Source: Verrucomicrobiota bacterium | Lineage (GTDB): Bacteria; Verrucomicrobiota; Verrucomicrobiia; Opitutales; Opitutaceae | NCBI GenBank assembly: GCA_023391285.1 | Contig: JAEWBF010000133.1 | Span: 102,062 to 166,061, forward strand | Direction of reading: 5' to 3' | DNA: 64,000 nt | Shown here: in pieces, positions 44,145 through 51,250 of the stretch | Layout: each line of letters starts with the position of its first letter | How positions within the stretch are numbered: the stretch's first letter is position 1 | Notes under the pieces: generated by a model | Database searches by the model: none | What the model saw: only the letters and a program-made list of their open reading frames with translations | What the model was told of the DNA's origin: nothing | Made by a program: the position numbers and the translations under genes

Positions 44145-45668
44145 ATGATGCCCGCGTCCCGCTTACGTTCTCACGCCTCGCCGCTGCTCACGGATCTTTA
44201 TCAGCTGACGATGGCGTATGGATATTGGAAAACCGGAACGGCGACGAAAGAGGCGGTGTTTCATCTCACGTTTCGGCGGGCTCCATTTCGGAGCGGTTAC
44301 ACGATCGCGGCGGGATTGGCGGATGCGATCGCGTGGTTGAAGTCGCTGCGATTTGAAGAGGAAGAGTTGAGGTATCTCGCGGGGTTGGTGGGCAACGATG
44401 GCAAGCCGCTGTTCGAGGCGGGGTTTTTGGAGCATCTGCGCGGGTTTCGGTTTTCGTGCGACGTGGATGCGGTGCCGGAAGGGACGGTGGTGTTTCCCAA
44501 CGAGCCGCTGTTGCGCGTGAAAGGGCCGATCATGGAAGGTCAACTGGTGGAAACGGCGCTGCTGAACTTCATCAATTTTCAGACGTTGATCGCGACGAAG
44601 GCGGCGCGCGTGTGCGGGGCGGCGCAGGGCGAGCCGGTGTTGGAGTTTGGGCTGCGTCGCGCGCAAGGCGTGGACGGCGCGCTGGCGGCGAGTCGGGCGG
44701 CGTATCTCGGCGGATGCGCGGCGACCTCGAATGTGTTGGCGGGGCAGGTTTTTGGGATCCCGGTGAAGGGGACGCATGCGCACAGCTGGGTGATGTCGTT
44801 CGACGATGAGGCGGAGGCATTTCAGGCGTATGCGGAGGCGATGCCGAACAACAGCGTGTTTCTCGTGGATACCTACGACACGTTGGAAGGCGTGCGGCGC
44901 GCGGTGGCGGCGGGGCGATGGTTGCGCGAGCGCGGGCACGAGATGGTCGGCATACGGTTGGATTCGGGCGACCTCGCGTATCTGAGCATCGAGGCGCGGA
45001 AGATTCTCGATGACGGCGGATTTTCGGACGCGGCGATTTTGGCGAGCAACGATCTCGACGAGCACATCATCGCGAGCCTGAAGCAGCAGGGCGCGAAGAT
45101 CGGAATGTGGGGCGTGGGGACGAAGCTCGTGACGGCTTTCGATCAACCGGCGCTGGGCGGGGTGTATAAACTGTCGGCGGTGCGCGAGGCGGGCGGCGCG
45201 TGGGAGTTCAAGCTGAAGCTGTCGGAGCAGGTCGCGAAGATTTCGAATCCGGGCGTGTTGCAAGTGCGGCGGTTTGCGAAAGGCGGGGAGTTTATCGGCG
45301 ACATGATTTTCAACGAAGCGGCGCCGATCGAACACGGGCGGATGATCGTCGATCCGGCGGATGCGACGCGGCGCAAGGCGATGCCCGCGGACGCGGCGAC
45401 GGAGGAGTTGCTCGTGCCGGTGTTTCGCGCGGGCGAGTGCGTGTATGCGGAGCCGACGCTGGAGGAAATTCGGACGCGGGCGCGCGAGCAGTTGGGCAAT
45501 TTATATAGCGGGACGAAACGGCTGCTGAATCCGCATGAGTATCCGGTGGGGTTGGAGCCGGGGCTGTTTGAGTTGAAGACGCGGTTGATTTTGGAGAAGC
45601 GGGGGGGGGCTGAGGTGGCCCGCGAAACACGCGAAAGGGGCGAAAGGAGGAGGGGAGTTGAGAGTTGA
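44145..45668 (+). CDS. pncB: Nicotinate phosphoribosyltransferase with repeat-derived C-terminal tail
   Basis: Converts nicotinate and PRPP to nicotinate mononucleotide (NAD salvage). About 507 residues; the start may be the ATG at 44145 or 44148, or a GTG at 44130. NAPRTase features: SPLLTDLYQLTMAYGYWKTG at the N-terminus, VFHLTFRRAPF, EFGLRRAQGVDGA, GTHAHSWVMSF (the conserved His), GIRLDSGDLAYLS and GVGTKLVT. The last 17 or so residues (ARETRERGERRRGVES) are encoded by an intergenic repeat element of the CGCGAAACACGCGAAAGGGG type, so the original stop seems to have been lost and replaced. It is followed by NUDIX and nicotinamidase genes on the same strand. Confidence 0.9.
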   Translation: MMPASRLRSHASPLLTDLYQLTMAYGYWKTGTATKEAVFHLTFRRAPFRSGYTIAAGLADAIAWLKSLRFEEEELRYLAGLVGNDGKPLFEAGFLEHLRGFRFSCDVDAVPEGTVVFPNEPLLRVKGPIMEGQLVETALLNFINFQTLIATKAARVCGAAQGEPVLEFGLRRAQGVDGALAASRAAYLGGCAATSNVLAGQVFGIPVKGTHAHSWVMSFDDEAEAFQAYAEAMPNNSVFLVDTYDTLEGVRRAVAAGRWLRERGHEMVGIRLDSGDLAYLSIEARKILDDGGFSDAAILASNDLDEHIIASLKQQGAKIGMWGVGTKLVTAFDQPALGGVYKLSAVREAGGAWEFKLKLSEQVAKISNPGVLQVRRFAKGGEFIGDMIFNEAAPIEHGRMIVDPADATRRKAMPADAATEELLVPVFRAGECVYAEPTLEEIRTRAREQLGNLYSGTKRLLNPHEYPVGLEPGLFELKTRLILEKRGGAEVARETRERGERRRGVES

Positions 45669-45963
45669 GGGTTGAGAGTTGAGAGAGAGTATCTTCGGAA
45701 ATGGCCGCAAAGAGGCGCAGGAGGCGCAAAGAGGGTATGGGAACCACGAATGAACACGAATGGACACGAAGTTGGGCGGGACGGGTCAGTTTTAACCACG
45801 GATGGACGCGGATGAACACGGAATTGATCGGCCCACGGAAGGCTCGGAAGGGGGCGCCCGGGAAACACGCGAAAAGGGGCGAAAGGGTGAGGGGGCTTAA
45901 TGTCGAACTTTGAACGCTGAACTTTGAACTCCAAACGTGAGCGCGAAGCGCGAGTGGGCGCGA
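45605..45963. repeat. Repeat cluster between pncB and the NUDIX gene (starts inside pncB)
   Basis: Starts in the pncB 3' end with CGCGAAACACGCGAAAGGGG (about 45619-45648). Then come GTTGAGA heptamers (45654-45684), GCCGCAAAGAGGCGCAGGAG (about 45703-45731), ACCACGAATG and ACCACGGATG copies (about 45742-45822), a second AAACACGCGAAAAGGGGCGA copy (about 45860-45886) and a GAACTTT tract (about 45903-45933). Confidence 0.85.
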
Positions 45964-46479
45964 ATGAAGATGAGCAAAAAAGGGAAAGCTTACTGTTACG
46001 AGTATCCGCACCCGGTGGTGACGGTGGATGCGGTGGTGTTTGGACGCGGAGGAGGCGAGTTGAAGGTGCTGTTGATTCAGCGCGATCGCGCACCGTTTCG
46101 CGGGAAGTGGGCGATTCCGGGAGGGTTTCTGGAGATGAACGAAAGCCTCGACGAGGCGGCTCGGCGGGAGCTGAAGGAGGAAACGGGGCTCGGCGAAATC
46201 GAGTTGGAGCAAGTGGGAGCGTTTGGCTCACCGAAGCGCGATCCGCGCGAACGCGTGATCAGTGTGGCGTATGCCGGAGTGGTGAAGCTCGCGGGGCTGA
46301 ACGTGCGCGCGGCGGACGATGCGCGGAAGGCGGAATGGTTTTCGGTGCGCAAGCTGCCGGCGCTGGCGTTCGATCATGCGGTGATTATCGAGGCGGCGTT
46401 GAAGCGGGTGGGGGTTCGGGGAAGGCGATTGCCCGCGAAACACGCGAAAGGGGCGAAAGAGTGGGGAGTTGAGAGATGA
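45964..46479 (+). CDS. NUDIX hydrolase (ADP-ribose pyrophosphatase-like), NAD salvage context
   Basis: About 171 residues from the ATG at 45964 (or 45970). The upstream in-frame ATG at 45937 is disfavoured because it lies in repeat DNA. The NUDIX box is complete: GGFLEMNESLDEAARRELKE followed by ETGLGE. Surrounding sequence (VTVDAVVF, KVLLIQRDRAPFRGKWAIPG, RDPRERVISVAYAGVV) fits ADP-ribose or nucleoside diphosphate-X pyrophosphatases. There is no winged-helix domain, so it is not a full NrtR repressor. Position between pncB and pncA suggests recycling of ADP-ribose or related NAD breakdown products. The last 15 or so residues (LPAKHAKGAKEWGVER) are encoded by an intergenic repeat copy, as in pncB. 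Confidence 0.85.
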   Translation: MKMSKKGKAYCYEYPHPVVTVDAVVFGRGGGELKVLLIQRDRAPFRGKWAIPGGFLEMNESLDEAARRELKEETGLGEIELEQVGAFGSPKRDPRERVISVAYAGVVKLAGLNVRAADDARKAEWFSVRKLPALAFDHAVIIEAALKRVGVRGRRLPAKHAKGAKEWGVER

Positions 46480-46804
46480 GAGTTGAGGGTTGAGAGCCGT
46501 CCAGAACTTCGAACATCGAACGCTGAACTTTGAACTCGGAACCTACGCGCGGAGCGCGATTGAACCACGGAGACGCAGAGGCACAGAGGAAGGGAGGCTG
46601 GGGAGGAGGGGGTGGGAGTTGAGAGTTGAGAGATGAGAGTTGAGAGCTCGTCCCGAGCTGAAGTTGGAACTTCGAACTCGGAACTCCGAATTCAAATGCG
46701 AAGGCCGAGTGAACCGCGAAGGGGCGCGAAGGGAGGTGTGTTCTTGCGGGGACTGGATCGGTGTCCATCCGTGTCCATCTGTGGTTACTTTCGGAGGTTT
46801 GATC
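46425..46804. repeat. Repeat cluster between the NUDIX gene and pncA (starts inside the NUDIX gene)
   Basis: Begins with TTGCCCGCGAAACACGCGAA inside the NUDIX 3' end. Continues with GTTGAGA heptamers (about 46466-46497 and 46615-46645), GAACTTCGAAC-type heptamers (about 46504-46545 and 46668-46692), an ACCACGGAGACGCAGAGGCA copy (about 46563-46590) and a GTGTCCATCCGTGTCCATCT copy in inverted orientation (about 46762-46783). Confidence 0.85.
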
Positions 46805-47422
46805 ATGAATGCACTGATTCTGGTCGATATACAGAATGACTTTTTGCCGGGCGGGGCGTTGGCGGTGCCGCGGGGGGATGAGGTGGTGCCGGTGGCGAAT
46901 CGGTTGATTCCGTTGTTTCCGTTGGTGGTGGCGACGCAGGATTGGCATCCGGAGAACCACGGGAGCTTTGCGTCAAATCACGGCAAGCCGGTGGGCACGT
47001 TGGCGGAGCTAGGCGGTTTGCCGCAGGTGCTTTGGCCGAATCATTGCGTGCAGAACACGGGCGGAGCGGCGTTCGCGCCGGGGCTACACACGGCTAAGAT
47101 CGAGCGGATATTTCCGAAAGGCACGGATCCGGAAATCGACAGCTACAGCGGCTTCTTCGACAACGGGCATCGCAAAGCGACCGGCCTCGGCGACTACCTG
47201 AAGCAGAAAAGTGTCACGCGCGTTTTCGTGCTCGGCTTGGCAACGGATTACTGCGTCAAAGCCACCGCGCTCGACGCGCGAAAGCTGGGCTTTAAAGTAA
47301 CGCTGGTCGTCGACGGCTGCCGCGGCGTGGAGTTGAACGCGGGCGACTGCGGGCGGGCGGTGGATGAGATGCGGCGGGCGGGGGTGCGGTTGGTGGAAAG
47401 CCGAGAGATTGCTGCCGGTTGA
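46805..47422 (+). CDS. pncA: Nicotinamidase
   Basis: 205-residue isochorismatase-fold amidase that converts nicotinamide to nicotinate, feeding PncB. The start at 46805 gives MNALILVDIQNDFLPGGALA. The catalytic triad is Asp8, Lys105 (FPKG) and Cys150 (ATDYCVKATALDA). Metal ligands are expected at Asp46 and His48 (ATQDWH) and His80 (WPNHCV). The length is normal. It is preceded by 325 bases of repeats, so it may have its own promoter. With pncB and the NUDIX gene it forms a nicotinamide to NaMN salvage set. Confidence 0.93.
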   Translation: MNALILVDIQNDFLPGGALAVPRGDEVVPVANRLIPLFPLVVATQDWHPENHGSFASNHGKPVGTLAELGGLPQVLWPNHCVQNTGGAAFAPGLHTAKIERIFPKGTDPEIDSYSGFFDNGHRKATGLGDYLKQKSVTRVFVLGLATDYCVKATALDARKLGFKVTLVVDGCRGVELNAGDCGRAVDEMRRAGVRLVESREIAAG

Positions 47423-47510
47423 ACGGTTCTGGGTGGAGCGAGAGCCAACGTTCGAGGTTCAGCGCTAGTCGCGAGGCGACAGGGCAACCGCGCTGAATGG
47501 GCGGTGAGCC

Positions 47511-47676
47511 TCAACCCGCCGCCTGCCAGTCTTCGATGACGAGCCGCGGGACGCGGCTGAACTCGCGCACGTTGTGAGTCACCAATACCGCACCGATGGC
47601 GAGCGCTTGACCGGCCAACAACACATCGTGCGGACCGATCGGCTGCGCGCTGGGCTTGAGCGTTTCAAGCCCTCGA
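47511..47676 (-). pseudogene. vapC: Truncated VapC-type PIN toxin remnant
   Basis: In one minus-strand frame ending at TGA 47511-47513 the DNA encodes GLETLKPSAQPIGPHDVLLA followed by GQALAIGAVLVTHNVREFSR and a short end, a very good match to the C-terminal third of VapC PIN ribonucleases. The N-terminal part, with the first catalytic Asp and start codon, is missing. The vapB stop lies directly where vapC should begin, so roughly 80 codons have been deleted. The toxin must be inactive. Confidence 0.75.
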
Positions 47677-47889
47677 TCACGGACGCGCCCAATCCTCCTG
47701 CATCGGTGGCAAGGCTCGAAGCTTTCGAAGGGCTTTCAAACGGCGCGCCTTGGACGCCGCATCGACGACCATAAAGCCGTCGGGCATGGGGGTCACCTCG
47801 TAGGTCTTCGCCGTCACCGCGAGCGAGCGAGGGAGGCGTAGGGCTTTGGAGTTTCCCGCCTGGAATACCTTCGCCGTGAGCGCGCTCAT
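47677..47889 (-). CDS. vapB: VapB-type antitoxin (AbrB/SpoVT fold), orphaned
   Basis: 70 residues; MSALTAKVFQAGNSKALRLP is the typical N-terminus of AbrB-fold VapB antitoxins, which bind DNA as dimers and neutralise the PIN toxin through the C-terminal tail (RLKALRKLRALPPMQEDWAR). It is intact but its toxin gene downstream is only a fragment. If expressed it could still act as an autorepressor or cross-neutralise another VapC. Confidence 0.75.
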   Translation of the reverse strand: MSALTAKVFQAGNSKALRLPRSLAVTAKTYEVTPMPDGFMVVDAASKARRLKALRKLRALPPMQEDWARP

Positions 47890-47946
47890 GTGCCTACGTT
47901 GTATCTGCGCAAGGCGTCGTCAATTCGCAGAGCCTCGGCAGCGCCG

Positions 47947-47972
47947 GTAGGGACGGCTCTCCGAGCGGTCCG
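47947..47972 (+). repeat. REP-like palindrome upstream of tRNA-Ile
   Basis: GTAGGGACGGCTCTCCGAGC followed by GGTCCG: same family as the copy inside mdtC (34451-34480). Confidence 0.65.
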
Positions 47973-48064
47973 TTCAGTTGAACCACGCAGAAGACCCTTC
48001 GCCTACGAACGTGCAAATGACTCGACGACTCCGCGCCCCTGGCAAAACTCCTCTCTCCCAAACC

Positions 48065-48140
48065 GGGCCGATAGCTTAACGGTTAAAGCAGAGGACTCAT
48101 AATCCTTTGAGTCAGGGTTCGAATCCCTGTCGGCCCACCA
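48065..48140 (+). tRNA. tRNA-Ile(CAT), AUA-decoding
   Basis: 76 bases with a full cloverleaf: acceptor GGGCCGA / TCGGCCC, D-arm GCTT...AAGC, anticodon stem GAGGA / TCCTT with loop CTCATAA (anticodon CAT), T-arm CAGGG-TTCGAAT-CCCTG and encoded CCA. CAT could be Met, but the ACTCATAAT anticodon context matches tRNA-Ile2, whose C34 is converted to lysidine by TilS. It borders the restriction-modification island, and tRNA genes are common insertion points; no integrase or repeated tRNA 3' end was found in this window. Confidence 0.93.
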
Positions 48141-48370
48141 AACCGCGAAGCGGAGTTGTGGCGTCTCCGCTCGTAGGCTTTTTCCGGTTACAACCGGAAT
48201 TGCCACTCAAAGTCATTGCGCGCCTCCATCGTGTCTACATAACACCGCGTATCCTGCTTCTCGTGACGTGCCGTCGCCGTTTCCGATCTGCTGCCGCCAG
48301 GCTTCGTTTTGCGCTTCGAGGTAGCTGCATAGGTCCAACCTTCCGGTCGTAACGAGCTTCGCGCAACGCC

Positions 48371-51250
48371 ATGTTGGCCAATCAGAACCCCGAACAGATC
48401 GCGCGCGACGCCATCGACGCACAGCTTCAAGCTTCCGGTTGGGCCGTCCAATCCAAGTTGGCCATCAACTTCAACGAGCAGGAAGGTCAAGCCGTCCGCG
48501 AATACACCACCGACTCCGGCCCCGCGGATTATGTGCTCTTCGTCGATGGAAAGCCGGTCGGCGTGATCGAGGCCAAAAAGGAAACGCTTGGTCACAAGAT
48601 CACGGCAGTCGAGGACCAGACGGCCGACTACGCGTCTTCAAAGCTTAAATACATCCAATCCACCGGCGTCCCGCTTCCCTTCCTCTACGAAGCCACCGGC
48701 GTCATCACCCGCTTCACTGATCAGCGCGATCCGAAGCCACGTTCGCGCGAGGTGTTCTCCTTTCATCGCCCCGAAACGCTCCGCGCCTGGCTCGCCTCGC
48801 TCACACCCGGCCAGCCCGCGCGCTCGCTCCGCACCCGCCTCCACGATCTGCCCGCGCTTGATCCTTCCGGCCTGCGCGATTGCCAGATCGACGCGATCAC
48901 GAACCTCGAAGCCTCGCTGAAACAGGCCAAGCCCCGCGCCCTCATCCAGATGGCCACCGGTTCGGGCAAGACCTTCACCGCCATCACTTCAATCTACCGC
49001 CTGCTCAAACACGCCCGCATCCGCCGCGTGCTCTTCCTCGTCGACACGCGCAACCTCGGCGAGCAGGCGGAGCAGGAGTTTCTCGCTTTCACCCCCAACG
49101 ACGACAACCGCAAGTTCACCGAGCTCTACACGGTCACACGTCTCGCCTCGTCCCACCTTCCCTCCGACGCCGAAGTTTACATTTCGACCATCCAGCGGAT
49201 GTATTCGATTTTGAAAGGCGAACCGCTCGACGACTCCGCCGAAGACGAAAACCCCGCCGAACGCCCCGCCTCCGATCGCAAGCGCGAGCCGATGCCGGTC
49301 GTTTACTCCGCCGCCGTCCCGCCCGAGTTCTTCGATCTCATCATCATCGATGAGTGCCACCGCTCGATCTACAACCTCTGGCGCCAGGTCCTCGACTACT
49401 TCGACGCCTTCCTCGTCGGCCTCACCGCCACGCCCGACGCCCGCACCTACGGTTTCTTCAAACAAAACGTCGTCTCCGAATACACTCACGAAAAGGCCGT
49501 CGCCGACGGCGTGAACGTCCAAGGCGAGATCTACGTCATCGAAACCGACGTCTCCAAAAACGGCGGCACCGTCCTCAAGGGCCTCGTCGAAAAACGCGAG
49601 AAACTCACCCGCGCCCGCCGCTGGCAACAGCAGGACGAAGACGAGGCCTATTCCGCCAAAAAGCTCGACCGCGACATCGTCAACCCGTCGCAGCTTCGCA
49701 CCGTCATCCGCACCTTCCGCGACAAACTCCCGGAAATCTTCCCCGATCGCTTCGACGCCGCCGGCGCCTTCGAAGTCCCGAAGACGCTCATCTTCGCCAA
49801 AACCGACTCCCACGCCGACGATATCATCAACCTCGTCCGCGAGGAGTTCGGCGAAGGAAACGCCTTCTGCAAGAAGGTCACCTTTGGCTCCGAGAAGGGC
49901 GTGAAAAAAATCACGTTCGAAAAGGGTTCCGACAAACGTCACGTCGAGGACGACTTCGTGATGCCGCCCGAAGACCCGAAGTCCGTCCTCTCCCAGTTCC
50001 GCAACGAATACTCCCCACGCATCGCCGTCACCGTCGACATGATCGCCACCGGCACCGACGTGAAACCGCTCGAGTGCCTGCTCTTCCTCCGCGACGTGAA
50101 ATCGAAGGGCTACTTCGAGCAGATGAAGGGCCGCGGCACGCGCACGCTCGACCTCGACGGTCTCCGCAAGGCCACGCCCTCCGCTAAGTCCGCGAAAAGC
50201 CACTACGTCATCGTCGACGCCATCGGAGTCACCCGCTCGCTCAAAACCGACAGCCGCCCGCCCATCACGCGGCCCACGGTGCCGTTCAAAGACCTCGCCA
50301 TGGAGGTCGTCATGGGTGCGACCGACGCCGGCACCGTTTCCTCCCTCGCCGGCCGCCTCGCCCGCATCGACCGCCAGCTCACGCCGCTGCAAAAACACAC
50401 CCTCGCCGAAAAGATGGGCGGCACCACCGTCAGCCAGGTCGTCGGCGCGTTGTTCAACGCCCTCGACGGCGACGTCATCGAGGCAAAAGCCCGCGAGATC
50501 GCCGGCGTTCCCTCCGACGCAAATCCCGGCGACGACGCCCGCGAAAAAGCCCAGCAACACCTCGTCACCGCCGCCCGCGCCCCGCTCACTGGCGCGATCG
50601 TCACGCAGATCGTCGCCTTCTGCACCGAGAACATGCAGACGATCGATCACGACACGCAGGACAAAGTCCTCCGCGCCGAGTGGGACGCCGACGCGCAGAC
50701 CCGCGCCGCGGCCTTCGTCTCCGATTTCGAAACCTGGAGTCGCGACCACCGCGACCGGCTCGACGCCCTCACCATCTACTACACCCAGCCGCAACGCCGG
50801 CAGGAGATCACGCTCCGGCAAATCGAGGACGTGCTCACCGCGCTGAAGCGAAACGCGCCCCGCCTCGCGCCCTTTCGCGTGTGGGATGCCTACGCGCGCC
50901 TCGACGCCCTGCCCGCCAACGCCCGACCCGAGACCGAGCTCACCGCCCTCGTTGCGCTTCTCCGCCGCGCCTGCGGGATCGACCAGAAGCTCACGCCCTT
51001 CGCCGACACCGTGCGTCGCAATTTCCGCGATTGGATTCTCCGCAAGAATGCCGGACAACCCTTCGATTCCGAACAAACCGCCTTCCTCCAACTCATCCGC
51101 GACCACGTGATCACCGCCTGCCGCCTCGAACGCGACGACCTCGACTACGCCCCTTTCGACGCCAAGGGAGGCCTTGGCAAAATGTATCAACTCTTCGGCG
51201 ACCGCATGGATGCCCTCATCGAAGAAGTGAACCAGGAGCTGACGGCGTGA
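48371..51250 (+). CDS. hsdR: Type I restriction enzyme, R (restriction/translocase) subunit
   Basis: 959 residues. The N-terminal nuclease has the PD-(D/E)XK residues Asp53, Glu67 and Lys69 (ADYVLFVDGKPVGVIEAKK). The SF2 translocase follows: Walker A GSGKT at 197-201, DECH at 327-330, GLTATPDA, then DMIATGTDVKPLECLLFLRD and the motif VI region QMKGRGTRTLD. The C-terminal part (LPANARPETELTALVALLRR and beyond) is the EcoEI-type HsdR C-domain that contacts the methylase. Its stop overlaps the hsdS GTG start by 4 bases (GTGA), so translation is coupled. First gene after the tRNA, preceded by 230 bases with no other feature. Confidence 0.93.
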   Translation: MLANQNPEQIARDAIDAQLQASGWAVQSKLAINFNEQEGQAVREYTTDSGPADYVLFVDGKPVGVIEAKKETLGHKITAVEDQTADYASSKLKYIQSTGVPLPFLYEATGVITRFTDQRDPKPRSREVFSFHRPETLRAWLASLTPGQPARSLRTRLHDLPALDPSGLRDCQIDAITNLEASLKQAKPRALIQMATGSGKTFTAITSIYRLLKHARIRRVLFLVDTRNLGEQAEQEFLAFTPNDDNRKFTELYTVTRLASSHLPSDAEVYISTIQRMYSILKGEPLDDSAEDENPAERPASDRKREPMPVVYSAAVPPEFFDLIIIDECHRSIYNLWRQVLDYFDAFLVGLTATPDARTYGFFKQNVVSEYTHEKAVADGVNVQGEIYVIETDVSKNGGTVLKGLVEKREKLTRARRWQQQDEDEAYSAKKLDRDIVNPSQLRTVIRTFRDKLPEIFPDRFDAAGAFEVPKTLIFAKTDSHADDIINLVREEFGEGNAFCKKVTFGSEKGVKKITFEKGSDKRHVEDDFVMPPEDPKSVLSQFRNEYSPRIAVTVDMIATGTDVKPLECLLFLRDVKSKGYFEQMKGRGTRTLDLDGLRKATPSAKSAKSHYVIVDAIGVTRSLKTDSRPPITRPTVPFKDLAMEVVMGATDAGTVSSLAGRLARIDRQLTPLQKHTLAEKMGGTTVSQVVGALFNALDGDVIEAKAREIAGVPSDANPGDDAREKAQQHLVTAARAPLTGAIVTQIVAFCTENMQTIDHDTQDKVLRAEWDADAQTRAAAFVSDFETWSRDHRDRLDALTIYYTQPQRRQEITLRQIEDVLTALKRNAPRLAPFRVWDAYARLDALPANARPETELTALVALLRRACGIDQKLTPFADTVRRNFRDWILRKNAGQPFDSEQTAFLQLIRDHVITACRLERDDLDYAPFDAKGGLGKMYQLFGDRMDALIEEVNQELTA

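Noticed and set aside
43699..46804. CRISPR array in the repeat-rich intergenic gaps
   Set aside because: Repeats are imperfect, of several families, with no constant-length unique spacers and no cas genes.
47511..47889. Intact VapBC with a sequencing frameshift in VapC
   Set aside because: The whole N-terminal part of VapC is absent rather than frame-shifted; vapB and the VapC fragment are adjacent.
48065..48140. Reading the CAT tRNA as tRNA-Met
   Set aside because: The ACTCATAAT context and acceptor/D-arm agree with tRNA-Ile2; lysidine modification cannot be seen, so a small doubt remains.
50680..51246. Upstream extension of the hsdS frame within hsdR
   Set aside because: Out-of-frame translation of hsdR; the GTG at 51247 with the GTGA overlap gives a normal HsdS N-terminus.
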